A stretch of DNA of 64,000 nt from an uncultured Prevotella sp. (GTDB taxonomy: Bacteria; Bacteroidota; Bacteroidia; Bacteroidales; Bacteroidaceae), in the NCBI GenBank assembly GCA_905236455.1, contig CAJOPT010000097.1, forward strand, positions 1 to 64,000, read 5' to 3'. This document shows, piece after piece, positions 25,429 through 35,929 of the stretch. How positions within the stretch are numbered: position 1 is the stretch's first letter; the number at the start of each line of letters is the position of its first letter. Position numbers and translations under genes: made by a program. Below the pieces are notes generated by a model. That model was not told where the DNA came from. It saw nothing but the letters and a program-made list of their open reading frames with translations, and ran no database searches.

Positions 25429-28400
25429 TCAGCGAGACGTGGAAGTGCTTTGTAAGGATTTTATTGAAGTCTTGCGTTTCTTTCCAAAGAGGTCTTTTAG
25501 GTTTGTGAAGTCTTTCTTCATGATGATACCGATGCCTTGTGTGGTAAGTGAGTTGCGTGTGAAATACCGGTCGTTGGTTTGGTTGTATACCTTTACCGCA
25601 ATGTTGCCGTTGGGTAGTAGCAGATATTGCACGTCGAAGTCACCTATGAAGTTCGACTGTTGCGTGTTTACGTTGTCACGGTAGCCGAACTCCCCGTTGA
25701 TGAGCAAGCGGTTGTTTAGCAATCGTCCAGATAACATACCCTCGTATGCGGCATTGTTCCATCCCTCGTCACCTGTGGAGATGTTGGCTCCGAACGTCCA
25801 GTCGTTGTTTTTTACTACGCTTGATAGCACATTGCTTATCTGCTGGCTTAGTGTTCCGCTTAGTATGCTTTGCATGGCGAGTGAGGTTTGGTTCCTTTGT
25901 GCCGCATCCTCTTGAGCCGCATTGTTCGAGCCTTGCGGATAGAACCGTCCTACGGCGAGCAGGTATAGCACTTGTTGGTTGAGATCCTCCTCAGAGTTGA
26001 TAACCGATCGTACCATCTGTGCGGCATCGCTGCTGAGAGTAGGCAGCTCCATGTCGAACGTCACGTTAGGTTTTCCTGCCGTTCCGCCAATGTTCATAAG
26101 GCAGTTGATGCGAATATTGTTTGATGTGAACGACCTGCCCATTTGCAAGTCAGACAGGCTTACTCCGTTGACGGTATACTGACCTTTCAGGTTCAGTGCA
26201 GCGTTGAAAGGGTCTCCTCCGAATACTATTGATCCTCCAGGCTGGAAAATGAAGTCTTTCTTTATGATGTTCTGAATCGTAAGTTTGTAAATGCCATGGT
26301 CAATCTGGTAGTTGCCATACATGTTGAATCCACCCTTGTTGAAGTAGTTGGCACGTATCACTCCCGATCCGTTGAGTGAGATCTTGTCACCGGTGTTCTC
26401 GTCCATAAGCAGCCGTAGCGTGAAGTCAGGCGTGGTATTCACGATGAAGTTCATCCTTATGTCGGTAGGAATCTCCGTTGGAATGTCATTGTCTTGCGTG
26501 TCATCTGTTTCTTGAGACGCAAGCATGGTTCCTGAGTCTGGGTTGACTCTTCCGTTGACTAATCGGGGCGAGTTCCAGTGAATGAAGTTGCCGTCGCTGA
26601 TGCCTTCAGGCTTTGCCGCATTGTATTCAATGAAGCTACCTTTCTCTAAGTTTGCGTTCACGTCGAAGGTGATCTCACCCCGTCTTCCTTTCATATAGCA
26701 GCTTCCGGTTCCGTAGACCGATCCGTAGAATATCTGGTCGCCATAGTCGTGGAAGTCGTATGCGAGTAAGTTATAAGCGTCAACGTTAAGGTCGAATGTC
26801 ATCTTCGTAAGATGCTTGTGGTGTAGTGCTCCGCTGAGTACTCCAATGTTATTGTTCTTGTCGTAAACGGTATCGTTCTTGAATATAATCTCATCTGGAA
26901 CGGCAACGACGGTGTCGTTTCTCAATGTGTAGGTTGTGTTCAGGGTTGTGATGTCCAGCTTGCCATTGGCAACAACCTTACCTACGAGATTGATTTCTTT
27001 AAGGTCTCCTACAACCCGGCAGTCGCCGTATGCATTTGCTTGTATGTTATCCATGAATGAGCCGCAGAAGTTCTTCATAAACTCAAGCCTTGTGCCCTTT
27101 GCCTGAATGCCCAGGTCGATATAGTTTTTCTTTGGTGACACATACCCGTCAATGAGGGTTTGTATCTCTGGTGTGTCATCGGCAATGGCATGGATGTTTA
27201 TTTGTCCCTCTTCCTTCTCGAACGAGGCATTTGCGTGTAGGGTTCCCATCCTTCCTTTCTCAAACGTGAAGTCTCTTACGTCAATTCTCGCCTGTGCCTG
27301 TATGTTGTTGAAGAGATTTCTCACGACAGCCTTTCCGGAGGCGTACCCACCGAACTCAACACTATGGAAGTCGACAAGGTTCAAGACATATTCTACATCA
27401 ATGTCGTGCAAGTCAACGCTTAGTGAGTCGTTTGGAGACTTAGATGCGACACCACTTACAATGATGTGTTGTTTTGAGTTGTTAACCTGAAAATGGTCTA
27501 TGAGGAGCCGGTCCTTAGAATAGATTATGTCGGATGGTTGCACGTCGAGCTTTACATCACCGAAGTTGATAACCGACGGGTGTATTATGGTATGAGCGGC
27601 AGCCTGTCCGTTGTCGTTGAAGAAGAACTCCGTTTCCGCATCCACCTTTCCTCTTATTTGGTCTTCTCCGTCGGAGATGAAGTTAAGGAGTGTTGCCAGT
27701 TTGTCGTTTATTGCCTTTGCGTTGAGCTTCAGTGCGAGAGGCTTTCCGTTGTCGCTGACCTTGTTAAGGCTTGTGTTCAGACATAGAGTGTCGCCTACGG
27801 TGTTCAACCGCAGCAATCCCTCGGTAAGGTGGTAGCTGTCGTAAGTCACATCAGGGAAGCCGAGCGTCATGTCTACTTGTCTCGCATGATCGTTGAGTGT
27901 GCCTTCCAGCCATACAGGTCTCTGCATGTCGACTGGAAGTTTCAGCAATGTCCTCAGCCATTGTGAGTCTTTTATGTTTAATGATATATTAAAGTCGTTG
28001 TTTGTGGCATACTGGTGCCTTGGCAGCCCCGGAAGGGCGTGCAGTTTGCTACCAACGAGATTGGCGAAGCTTTGTGGGATGCTCATGTAGTCATAGCTTC
28101 CTTCGATGTAGGCGTCAAGGTAGTCACATGCAACGTTTGTAAACCTCTTCTTTCCGCGTGAGCCAGATTCCAGGCTTGCCGCATTCAGGTGCCAAGTTCC
28201 GTCACTGCCACTTACGTTGAGGTTTTGAATGTCGAGAGTACCATTTACGTCGCTGATATTTGTTCCCGAGAAATTGGCTTTAGCCTCAAAGCTGAAGGTG
28301 CGGTCACCCAAAGCATCTGTAACCTTCAGTTCTCTTGGGTTGAAATGGTCTACTTTGGCAATGATGTTTGTCGACAACACCGGTGCGAGTCTAACCATTC

Positions 28401-29907
28401 CCTTCAGGTCAACCTGTCCGTGTGGGTCATTGATGGAGAAATTGCCGTTGAAGGTCTTGTCGGAGTATTTTCCGTCAACGTCAATATTCTTGTATGAATA
28501 GCCGTTATAATCAAACCATGAGACCTTTCCTCTAACGTCAATATCGTCAAATGGAATGGTTGCTTTAGATGCTGTGGCGGTGGTGCCTTTCAGCTTAATG
28601 TCGGCGATGACTTTTCCAAGCGCCTTGTTGTCGAGGATATGCCCGAGCTCCACTCCGGAAGTCTTTATGTCACCTTTGAAAGACCTGTCGTTAAGAGAGA
28701 TGTCAAATGTTGCCTCACCAGCATCTGTACGTATCGTACCCCTTCCAGAAACGACCCTTCCTTGCCCATAGGCGTTACCTTTGAAGAAAATGTTGCCCAG
28801 CCGTATAACCTCATCGGGGATGTTAACGCGTTTACCGTTGAGGTTCTTTGCCAGGAATTGTATTCCCTCTGAGCTCAACTTCATGTCGCTGAAGTTGAGG
28901 CTCCATTTCGGAACGGTGTTGATATCGCGTAGATGTCCGCTTCCCTTCAACCCAATCTTGCCGTTAGTGTCGTGGATACGTATTGAGTTAACATTGATGG
29001 AGTTGCTCGTTCCGCTAAGCTCTGTCTGCATGGCAATTGTTCCCGTCGCGTTCTTTAGCTCTTGCTTCAGGAAAGACAAGTCGGAGGGTGTGATCTCTGA
29101 GCGGTCAACTTGTATCTGATACCTTAATGAGTTCCTGTCAAGCGTGCCGTCCTTATTAAAACGGTAGGCAGCAGTTATGTTATTGATGCGTATTCTGGAG
29201 TCGGGGAGGTCTAACCATATATCGTTGACCTGGGTACCCTTTCTGCCTGCGTTGACCTCGAAGCTCAATGCCTTAAGCTCCATGCCTGACTGTTCCTTGG
29301 CAGAGATTTTTTTTACGTTCAAAGCCAAAGAGTCGTCGGTCAGGGTGTGAAGCATCAGATGGGTACTGATATTGTCAAAGCTTAGGTGCCGCGGATTAAA
29401 CGTGGCACTGCGCGGCGCGTCCAGTTGGTCGTAGGATATTGTTCCGTTGCGAATCACCAGTGATTGTATCTGAAGGTCGAGTGGTGTGTGGCTGGTAGTG
29501 TCTTTTGACGCTAAGGAGTCCAATGCAAACTGGAAATTGGGTTTGGTGTCAGCCGTCGGTTTGTATAATATCGCTTTCAATCCGAACAATTGTGCTGAGC
29601 TAATCCTTATTTTCCCATCAGAGATAAGCGGTATCAAGTCTACTTTTGCTGACAGACGGGAGGCTTGCAACATTTTCTTTCCAGACTGGTCAAAGATTAA
29701 TACGTCGTCGATTATCAAACGGTTGAACAATCCGAGGTACACCTTTCCAATCTCCACCTTCGTGCTGAGCTTCTCCTCAATGACGTGTGCCGCCCTTGAC
29801 CCAATAACAGCCTGTATTGCCGGTATGTGTAGCAATACTATAAGACCCAAATACAGACCTATAATGGTCCATATCGTCACGCTGATAACAGATCTGATTC
29901 TCTTCAA
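25429..29907 (-). CDS. tamB: TamB-like translocation/assembly module protein
   Basis: A very large (1492-residue) AsmA/TamB-type protein: one N-terminal membrane anchor (VTIWTIIGLYLGLIVLLHIP), then a long run of repetitive beta strands expected to form a periplasm-spanning groove that moves lipids (and assists barrel insertion) between membranes. The conserved TamB C-terminal domain is visible in FIFQPGGSIVFGGDPFNAAL, LKGQYTVNGVSLSDLQ and the closing VLSSVVKNNDWTFGANISTG. The only possible initiator in frame downstream of the last stop is TTG 29907 (MKRIRSVISV); no ATG is available. No tamA is adjacent. Single-gene unit. Confidence 0.9.
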   Translation of the reverse strand: MKRIRSVISVTIWTIIGLYLGLIVLLHIPAIQAVIGSRAAHVIEEKLSTKVEIGKVYLGLFNRLIIDDVLIFDQSGKKMLQASRLSAKVDLIPLISDGKIRISSAQLFGLKAILYKPTADTKPNFQFALDSLASKDTTSHTPLDLQIQSLVIRNGTISYDQLDAPRSATFNPRHLSFDNISTHLMLHTLTDDSLALNVKKISAKEQSGMELKALSFEVNAGRKGTQVNDIWLDLPDSRIRINNITAAYRFNKDGTLDRNSLRYQIQVDRSEITPSDLSFLKQELKNATGTIAMQTELSGTSNSINVNSIRIHDTNGKIGLKGSGHLRDINTVPKWSLNFSDMKLSSEGIQFLAKNLNGKRVNIPDEVIRLGNIFFKGNAYGQGRVVSGRGTIRTDAGEATFDISLNDRSFKGDIKTSGVELGHILDNKALGKVIADIKLKGTTATASKATIPFDDIDVRGKVSWFDYNGYSYKNIDVDGKYSDKTFNGNFSINDPHGQVDLKGMVRLAPVLSTNIIAKVDHFNPRELKVTDALGDRTFSFEAKANFSGTNISDVNGTLDIQNLNVSGSDGTWHLNAASLESGSRGKKRFTNVACDYLDAYIEGSYDYMSIPQSFANLVGSKLHALPGLPRHQYATNNDFNISLNIKDSQWLRTLLKLPVDMQRPVWLEGTLNDHARQVDMTLGFPDVTYDSYHLTEGLLRLNTVGDTLCLNTSLNKVSDNGKPLALKLNAKAINDKLATLLNFISDGEDQIRGKVDAETEFFFNDNGQAAAHTIIHPSVINFGDVKLDVQPSDIIYSKDRLLIDHFQVNNSKQHIIVSGVASKSPNDSLSVDLHDIDVEYVLNLVDFHSVEFGGYASGKAVVRNLFNNIQAQARIDVRDFTFEKGRMGTLHANASFEKEEGQINIHAIADDTPEIQTLIDGYVSPKKNYIDLGIQAKGTRLEFMKNFCGSFMDNIQANAYGDCRVVGDLKEINLVGKVVANGKLDITTLNTTYTLRNDTVVAVPDEIIFKNDTVYDKNNNIGVLSGALHHKHLTKMTFDLNVDAYNLLAYDFHDYGDQIFYGSVYGTGSCYMKGRRGEITFDVNANLEKGSFIEYNAAKPEGISDGNFIHWNSPRLVNGRVNPDSGTMLASQETDDTQDNDIPTEIPTDIRMNFIVNTTPDFTLRLLMDENTGDKISLNGSGVIRANYFNKGGFNMYGNYQIDHGIYKLTIQNIIKKDFIFQPGGSIVFGGDPFNAALNLKGQYTVNGVSLSDLQMGRSFTSNNIRINCLMNIGGTAGKPNVTFDMELPTLSSDAAQMVRSVINSEEDLNQQVLYLLAVGRFYPQGSNNAAQEDAAQRNQTSLAMQSILSGTLSQQISNVLSSVVKNNDWTFGANISTGDEGWNNAAYEGMLSGRLLNNRLLINGEFGYRDNVNTQQSNFIGDFDVQYLLLPNGNIAVKVYNQTNDRYFTRNSLTTQGIGIIMKKDFTNLKDLFGKKRKTSIKSLQSTSTSR

Positions 29908-29949
29908 AGCGTTGCCGGTGGGAAACCGTATTAATCAATAATAAGATTA

Positions 29950-29957
29950 CAAAAGTA
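29950..29957 (-). promoter_or_regulatory. -7 box for tamB
   Basis: Minus-strand TACTTTTG, 43 bases upstream of the TTG start; -33 box weak. Transcription from here is consistent with the TTG start because it leaves a leader of about 36 bases with no ATG in frame. Confidence 0.5.
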
Positions 29958-30020
29958 CACAAAAAGACTGTAAAGAGCGAAATAATCAGGTGATTATTTT
30001 CGTTTAAGCATAATTTTTAT

Positions 30021-30028
30021 TAATTTTG
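30021..30028 (+). promoter_or_regulatory. nqr operon promoter (-7 box)
   Basis: TAATTTTG with TTTT (29997-30000) 20 bases upstream. Leader of about 77 bases to nqrA. Confidence 0.6.
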
Positions 30029-30110
30029 CAGCATTGTTTTGTGTAGTAAAAGACAACGTAACATCGCTATTCATTCTTTTGAGAAATATATTTTAGTAAA
30101 TCAATATTTT

Positions 30111-31493
30111 ATGGCAAATGTGATTAGGTTACGCAAAGGCCTGGATATAAATCTTCGTGGCAAGGCTAAGGAAGAGAAAATCCAACTGAAATCGAATGGT
30201 ATGTATGCACTGGTGCCAGATGATTTCGTGGGAGTTACTCCAAAGGTGATTGTCAAAGAAGGTGAACATGTCAAGGCTGGGGAAGCTCTGTTTGTCAACA
30301 AGAACTTTCCCGATGTGAGGTTTGCCTCGCCAGTGAGCGGTGTCGTGAGCGCCGTGGTGCGTGGTGAACGCCGTAAGGTGCTCTGTGTCAAGGTTAAGGC
30401 AGACAAAGACCAAGTGTATGTGGACTATGGCAAGCGTGATGCCGATAGCCTGACAGGTGAGCAAGTTATTAATGCACTTTTGGAAGCGGGTATCTTTGGA
30501 TACATCAATCAGTTGCCTTATGCCGTATCGACCAATCCATCGGTTATGCCTAAGGCAATTTTTGTATCTGCCCTGAGAGATAAACCCCTTGCCGCCGACT
30601 TCCAGTTTGAGGTGAAAGGTCAGGAGCAGGATTTCGTGACAGGTATAAAGGCTTTGTCGAAGATTGCCAAGACCTATCTGGGACTGGGAATCCAGCCAGA
30701 CTTCCAGACGGAGATCCGCAAGCTTGACATTGACAAGTATGCAGAGCTTACGATATTTGATGGTCCTTGTCCTGCAGGTAACGTCGGTGTGCAAGTGAAC
30801 CATCTGGGTCCAGTGAACAAGGGTGAGGTGGTATGGACTATTGGTGACCCTACGGTAGTGCTTTTTATCGGACGACTGCTGAATACCGGTAAGGTGGACT
30901 TGCGTCGTACCGTTGCGCTTTGTGGCAGTGAGATTAATTATCCGGCTTATGTTGATATGCTCGTTGGTGAGGAATTGTCAACATTGCTTGCTAACAGCTA
31001 TGATGCCTCCCATGATGTACGTATCATCAATGGTAATGTGCTTACCGGGTGTCAGACCACCAAGGACGGATTCTTAGGCGCGCATACCTCAGAGATTACC
31101 GTGATACCAGAAGGTAGCGATGCCAATGAGCTTCTTGGTTGGATTCTTCCCCGTCTGAAACAATTCTCGGTGAACCGCAGCTATTTCTCATGGCTTCAGA
31201 ATCCGTGGTTCTCGAGTAAGAAGAAAGAGTATGTTCTTGATGCTCGTGTAAAAGGCGGTGAGCGCAAGATGATTATGAGCGGAGAGTATGATAAGGTTCT
31301 GCCGATGGACATCTATGGTGAGTACCTCATTAAGGCAATTATCGCAGGTGACATTGACAAGCAGGAGCAATTAGGTATTTACGAAGTTGCTCCCGAGGAC
31401 TTTGCCCTGGCAGAGTTCGTTGACTCTTCGAAACTTGAACTTCAGAAAATCGTTAGAGAGGGTCTTGACATCCTCAGAAAGGAGAATGCATAA
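30111..31493 (+). CDS. nqrA: Na+-translocating NADH:quinone reductase subunit A
   Basis: NqrA (460 residues) is the membrane-peripheral subunit of the sodium-pumping NADH:quinone oxidoreductase. I start it at ATG 30111 (MANVIRLRKGLDINLRGKAK), the family start; an upstream ATG at 30039 lies next to the predicted transcription start. Features include the biotinyl-like early domain (GEHVKAGEALFVNKNFPDV) and GPCPAGNVGVQVNHLGPVNK. The stop overlaps the nqrB ATG by one base (TAATG), so translation is coupled. Confidence 0.95.
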   Translation: MANVIRLRKGLDINLRGKAKEEKIQLKSNGMYALVPDDFVGVTPKVIVKEGEHVKAGEALFVNKNFPDVRFASPVSGVVSAVVRGERRKVLCVKVKADKDQVYVDYGKRDADSLTGEQVINALLEAGIFGYINQLPYAVSTNPSVMPKAIFVSALRDKPLAADFQFEVKGQEQDFVTGIKALSKIAKTYLGLGIQPDFQTEIRKLDIDKYAELTIFDGPCPAGNVGVQVNHLGPVNKGEVVWTIGDPTVVLFIGRLLNTGKVDLRRTVALCGSEINYPAYVDMLVGEELSTLLANSYDASHDVRIINGNVLTGCQTTKDGFLGAHTSEITVIPEGSDANELLGWILPRLKQFSVNRSYFSWLQNPWFSSKKKEYVLDARVKGGERKMIMSGEYDKVLPMDIYGEYLIKAIIAGDIDKQEQLGIYEVAPEDFALAEFVDSSKLELQKIVREGLDILRKENA

Positions 31494-32656
31494 TGAAAGC
31501 ACTCAGAAACTATCTTGATAAGATTAAACCGAACTTTGAGGAAGGTGGTAAGCTCCATGCGTTCAGAAGTATATTTGACGGTATGGACACATTCCTTTTC
31601 GTGCCTAACTCAACAGCAAAGAGTGGTGTGAGCATTCATGATGCTATTGACTCTAAACGTATAATGAGTTTTGTCGTGATAGCCTTAATCCCTGCTTTAT
31701 TGTTTGGTATGTATAACATTGGTTATCAGAACTATATGGCAGCAGGTACGTTGGCATCAGCCTCATTCTTTGAAATATTCTTCTATGGTTTTCTCGCAGT
31801 CCTTCCAAAGATATTGGTAAGCTATATCGTAGGTCTTGGAATTGAGTTCGCATGGGCGCAATGGAAAGGTGAGGAGATTCAGGAAGGATTCCTTGTAAGT
31901 GGTATGCTCATACCAATGATTGTACCAGTAGGCTGTCCTCTATGGATTCTCGCTATTGCGACGGCTTTTGCCGTAATCTTCGCAAAGGAGATCTTTGGAG
32001 GAACGGGTATGAACATCTTCAATGTGGCTCTTGTGACACGAGCATTCCTGTTCTTCTCTTATCCGCAAAAGATGAGCGGTGATGGCGTGTGGGTGGCTAC
32101 CGATCAGATCTTTGGACTTGGTAATACCTTGCCAGATGGCTTTACAGCCGCGACACCTCTTGGTCAGATAGGTGCCGGACAGGAAGTACAAGCCTCGCTT
32201 TGTGACATGATAACTGGATTTATTCCAGGTTCCATCGGTGAGACAAGTGTCATAGCCATAGCTATTGGTGCTGTTATATTATTGTGGACAGGTATCGCCT
32301 CATGGAAGACCATGCTTAGCGTCTTCGTTGGAGGTGGGGTAGTGGCAGCCTTGTTTGAGGCAGGTGGCATGACTCCGATACACTGGTATGAGCATCTTGT
32401 CTTGGGCGGTTTCGCTTTCGGTGCGGTCTTCATGGCTACCGATCCCGTCACCTCTGCCCGCACGGAGTGCGGAAAATGGTTCTACGGTTTCCTTATTGGT
32501 GCCATGGCAGTCATTATCCGCGTTATGAATCCAGGTTATCCTGAGGGTATGATGCTTGCCATTCTTTTGATGAATATGTTTGCTCCTCTGATTGACTACT
32601 GTGTTGTTCAACGTAATATCTCAAAACGTGCTAAGCGCGCACAGCTTAATAAATAA
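31493..32656 (+). CDS. nqrB: Na+-NQR subunit B
   Basis: NqrB (387 residues) is an integral membrane subunit with about ten membrane segments, which carries a covalent FMN and takes part in sodium transfer and quinone binding. The flavinylation site region is DGFTAATPLGQIG, where the Thr would be the attachment residue. LGGFAFGAVFMATDPVTSAR is the conserved late loop. Length is close to the family norm. Confidence 0.95.
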   Translation: MKALRNYLDKIKPNFEEGGKLHAFRSIFDGMDTFLFVPNSTAKSGVSIHDAIDSKRIMSFVVIALIPALLFGMYNIGYQNYMAAGTLASASFFEIFFYGFLAVLPKILVSYIVGLGIEFAWAQWKGEEIQEGFLVSGMLIPMIVPVGCPLWILAIATAFAVIFAKEIFGGTGMNIFNVALVTRAFLFFSYPQKMSGDGVWVATDQIFGLGNTLPDGFTAATPLGQIGAGQEVQASLCDMITGFIPGSIGETSVIAIAIGAVILLWTGIASWKTMLSVFVGGGVVAALFEAGGMTPIHWYEHLVLGGFAFGAVFMATDPVTSARTECGKWFYGFLIGAMAVIIRVMNPGYPEGMMLAILLMNMFAPLIDYCVVQRNISKRAKRAQLNK

Positions 32657-32668
32657 TAAGGTGGAGGA

Positions 32669-33286
32669 ATGATTATGAAAACAAATAGTAATACATATAC
32701 GATTATCTATTCGGCAATACTTGTCGTAATAGTGGCATTCTTACTCGCTTTCGTCTCACAGGCATTGAAGTCTAAGCAAGATGCGAATGTCGCACTTGAC
32801 CAGAAGAAGCAGATACTTTACTCACTCAACATACGTGGCTTGGATGGCGCTGAGGCTGAGGCAAAGTATAATGAGGTCGTTAAGTCGGAGGAGAGCCGTA
32901 ACGGGAAATCTTATTTCGTATGTGAGGTGGACGGTCAGAAAAAGTATGTTTTTCCTCTGAAAGGCATGGGACTGTGGGGTGGTATCTCAGCTTTTGTCTC
33001 TGTCAATGACGATGAGAATACGATTTTTGGCGTTTACTTCAACCATGAGGGTGAGACTGCAGGTCTTGGAGCGGAGATTAAGGACTCCCAGGCTTGGCAG
33101 GAGAAATTCCAAGGCAAGAAGATTTTTGGTGAAAACGGTGACATTGCCATCAAGGTAGTGAAGAAAGTTGAGAATCCAGCTTCTGAGGTTGACTGTGTGA
33201 CCGGTGCGACCCTGACGAGTGATGGAGTGTCGAACATGCTTCGCAAAGGTCTTTCTGAATATATTAATGATAATAAAAAGAAATAA
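32669..33286 (+). CDS. nqrC: Na+-NQR subunit C
   Basis: NqrC (205 residues) has one N-terminal membrane helix (ILVVIVAFLLAFVSQALKS) and a periplasmic FMN-binding domain. The covalent FMN site is DCVTGATLTSDGV, with the first Thr after GA as the acceptor. ATG 32669 and ATG 32675 (MKTNSN) are both possible starts. It lies 12 bases after nqrB. Confidence 0.95.
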   Translation: MIMKTNSNTYTIIYSAILVVIVAFLLAFVSQALKSKQDANVALDQKKQILYSLNIRGLDGAEAEAKYNEVVKSEESRNGKSYFVCEVDGQKKYVFPLKGMGLWGGISAFVSVNDDENTIFGVYFNHEGETAGLGAEIKDSQAWQEKFQGKKIFGENGDIAIKVVKKVENPASEVDCVTGATLTSDGVSNMLRKGLSEYINDNKKK

Positions 33287-33289
33287 TCT

Positions 33290-33913
33290 ATGGCACTATT
33301 CAGTAAACAAAATAGAGAGGTCTTTACAAATCCTTTGAATGTAGACCATCCTATACTTGGTCAGGTTCTTGGTATATGTTCTGCTCTTGCAGTAACGTCA
33401 CAACTGAAGCCCGCTATTGTAATGGGACTTGCCGTAACGATTATCACGGCATTCTCGAATGTAATTATCTCACTCATCCGTAACACTATACCGAATCGCA
33501 TTCGTATTATAGTGCAATTGGTTGTCGTGGCTGCCCTCGTAACCATTGTGTCACAGGTGTTGAAAGCTTTCGCATACGACGTTAGCGTACAGCTTTCCGT
33601 ATATGTTGGTCTTATCATCACCAATTGTATCCTTATGGGACGCTTGGAGGCTTTTGCAATGATGAACAAGCCTTGGCCTTCGTTTCTTGATGGAGTAGGC
33701 AATGGTCTTGGCTATGCGATGATTCTCGTTATCGTTGGTGCCTTCCGTGAGTTTTTCGGACGTGGCTCACTTTTAGGTTTCCAGATTATCCCTCAGGGAG
33801 TATATGACGCAGGTTATATAAATAACGGTATGATGACAATGCCAGCTATGGCACTTATTCTCGTCGGTTGTGTTATATGGGTTCACAGAGCCTATTTTTA
33901 TAAGGAGAAATAA
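33290..33913 (+). CDS. nqrD: Na+-NQR subunit D
   Basis: NqrD (207 residues) is a six-helix membrane subunit homologous to NqrE and RnfE; the pair carries the buried iron site between the half-channels. Characteristic stretches are [20 protein letters not shown] and [17 protein letters not shown]. It starts 3 bases after nqrC. Confidence 0.95.
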   Translation: MALFSKQNREVFTNPLNVDHPILGQVLGICSALAVTSQLKPAIVMGLAVTIITAFSNVIISLIRNTIPNRIRIIVQLVVVAALVTIVSQVLKAFAYDVSVQLSVYVGLIITNCILMGRLEAFAMMNKPWPSFLDGVGNGLGYAMILVIVGAFREFFGRGSLLGFQIIPQGVYDAGYINNGMMTMPAMALILVGCVIWVHRAYFYKEK

Positions 33914-33915
33914 TT

Positions 33916-34542
33916 ATGGAGCATATAGTTAGTTTATTCTTCAGGTCCATTTTTGTGGACAACATGATATTTGCCTTCTTTCTTGGCATGTGTTCTTTCC
34001 TTGCGGTGTCGAAGAACGTTAAGACATCTTTGGGACTGGGATGTGCGGTAACCTTCGTGTTGCTTGTCACCGTTCCTGTTGACTATCTTCTTCAAACGAA
34101 AGTCTTAGGTCCGGACTGCCTTATCGAAGGAGTGGACTTGAGTTATCTCAGTTTTATACTATTCATTGCGGTGATTGCGGGCATTGTCCAGTTGGTTGAG
34201 ATGGTTGTTGAGAAATATAGTCCTTCTCTTTATGCGGCATTGGGTATCTTCCTTCCGCTTATAGCAGTGAATTGTGCTATTATGGGTGCCTCACTTTTCA
34301 TGCAGCAACGAATATTGCTTGATCCTTCTAATTCGCAAGCTATTACTTCCATTGTTGACGCCATTGCTTATGCCGTAGGTTCAGGTATTGGTTGGACGCT
34401 CGCAATAGTTGCGATGGGTGCTATACGCGAGAAGATGCAATACAGCGATGTCCCGAAGCCGTTGCAGGGATTAGGAATTACATTTATAACTGTAGGACTC
34501 ATGGCTATGGCTATGATGTGTTTTAGTGGTCTTAAAATATAA
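33916..34542 (+). CDS. nqrE: Na+-NQR subunit E
   Basis: NqrE (208 residues), partner of NqrD, with six predicted membrane helices. [20 protein letters not shown] and [20 protein letters not shown] are family signatures, and [15 protein letters not shown] holds the Cys expected to bind the shared iron centre. It starts 2 bases after nqrD and is 18 bases before nqrF. Confidence 0.95.
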   Translation: MEHIVSLFFRSIFVDNMIFAFFLGMCSFLAVSKNVKTSLGLGCAVTFVLLVTVPVDYLLQTKVLGPDCLIEGVDLSYLSFILFIAVIAGIVQLVEMVVEKYSPSLYAALGIFLPLIAVNCAIMGASLFMQQRILLDPSNSQAITSIVDAIAYAVGSGIGWTLAIVAMGAIREKMQYSDVPKPLQGLGITFITVGLMAMAMMCFSGLKI

Positions 34543-34560
34543 TAGGAGGATTAATTAAAT

Positions 34561-35826
34561 ATGGGACAATTTATAGGCATTAGCATTGGAGTTTTCCTTG
34601 TAACAATACTCCTGTTGGTTATATTGTTGCTTGTGGCTAAGAAATACTTAAGTCCAAGCGGAAATGTAAATATAGAGATCAATGGCGACCGGACAATCAA
34701 CGTGCCACAGGGGTCTTCTCTTATGACTACTCTTAACGAGAATGGGATATTCCTGCCAAGCGCTTGCGGCGGCAAAGCCTCCTGTGGTCAATGTAAGGTG
34801 CAGGTGCTTGAAGGTGGCGGTGAGATTCTCGATAGTGAGAAACCTCATTTCACCCGTAAGGAAATAAAGAATAATTGGCGATTAGGATGCCAGTGTAAGG
34901 TTAAGAGTGACATGAAGATTCATGTGGACGAAAGTATTCTTGGTGTAAAAGAGTACGAGTGTACTGTTATTAGTAATAAGAACGTCGCTACATTCATAAA
35001 GGAATTCAAGGTACAACTGCCTCCAGGTGAGCATATGGATTTCTTGCCAGGTTCTTACGCCCAGATAAAGATTCCGGCATTCTCAATAGATTACGACAAG
35101 GATATTGACAAGTCGCTTATTGGTGATGAGTATCTTCCTTCTTGGGAAAAGTTCGGGCTGTTCCCTCTGAAGTGCGTCAATCCGGAACCAACCATTCGCG
35201 CATACTCTATGGCAAACTATCCGGCAGAAGGCGATGTCTTCATGCTTACGGTACGTATCGCGACACCTCCATTCAAGCCAGACCGTAGTGGGTTTATGGA
35301 TGTTAATCCAGGTATTGCGTCATCGTATATCTTTACCCTTAAGCCAGGCGACAAGGTTGTGATGAGTGGACCATTCGGTGATTTCCATCCTCATTTTGAC
35401 TCAAAGAAAGAGATGATATGGGTAGGTGGCGGAGCAGGTATGGCTCCTTTGCGTGCTCAGATTATGCACATGACGAAAACATTGCATACAACAGACCGCG
35501 AGATGCACTACTTCTATGGAGCGCGAGCTCTAAATGAAGTGTTCTATCTTGATGATTTCCTCGGTTTGGAAAAAGAATATCCTAATTTCCATTTCCATCT
35601 CGCTCTTGACCGTCCAGATCCTGCAGCTGACTCCGCAGGTGTCGCTTACACACCAGGATTCGTTCATCAGGTGATGTATAACACATATCTGAAAGATCAC
35701 GAGGCTCCAGAGGATATAGAGTACTATATGTGTGGTCCCGGACCTATGTCGAATGCAGTCGTTCAGATGCTCGACGGCTTAGGTGTAGATCCCGAGAGTA
35801 TCATGTATGATAACTTTGGAGGTTAA
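34561..35826 (+). CDS. nqrF: Na+-NQR subunit F
   Basis: NqrF (421 residues) is the NADH-oxidising subunit: one N-terminal membrane helix, a [2Fe-2S] ferredoxin domain with Cys in SACGGKASCGQCKVQV and RLGCQCKVK, an FAD domain with RAYSMANYPAEGD, and an NADH domain with WVGGGAGMAPLRAQIMH. It is the last gene of the nqr operon and is followed by a strong hairpin. Confidence 0.96.
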   Translation: MGQFIGISIGVFLVTILLLVILLLVAKKYLSPSGNVNIEINGDRTINVPQGSSLMTTLNENGIFLPSACGGKASCGQCKVQVLEGGGEILDSEKPHFTRKEIKNNWRLGCQCKVKSDMKIHVDESILGVKEYECTVISNKNVATFIKEFKVQLPPGEHMDFLPGSYAQIKIPAFSIDYDKDIDKSLIGDEYLPSWEKFGLFPLKCVNPEPTIRAYSMANYPAEGDVFMLTVRIATPPFKPDRSGFMDVNPGIASSYIFTLKPGDKVVMSGPFGDFHPHFDSKKEMIWVGGGAGMAPLRAQIMHMTKTLHTTDREMHYFYGARALNEVFYLDDFLGLEKEYPNFHFHLALDRPDPAADSAGVAYTPGFVHQVMYNTYLKDHEAPEDIEYYMCGPGPMSNAVVQMLDGLGVDPESIMYDNFGG

Positions 35827-35831
35827 AGGAC

Positions 35832-35873
35832 TTTACGACAGGAGGGTGGCTTTTGCCACCCTCCTGTCGTAAA
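35832..35873. terminator. 19-bp perfect hairpin between nqrF and the convergent ccs gene
   Basis: Bases 35832-35850 pair perfectly with 35855-35873 around a TTTT loop. On the plus strand no U-run follows, so it is not a textbook Rho-independent terminator for nqr; T residues at its left end could serve the minus-strand operon, or it may protect the mRNA 3' end. Confidence 0.7.
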
Positions 35874-35929
35874 CACCACAGTTCAAGCAAGCTTGGCTTT
35901 GGTTTTTTGTTTGGGTTACCGAAAACGTT

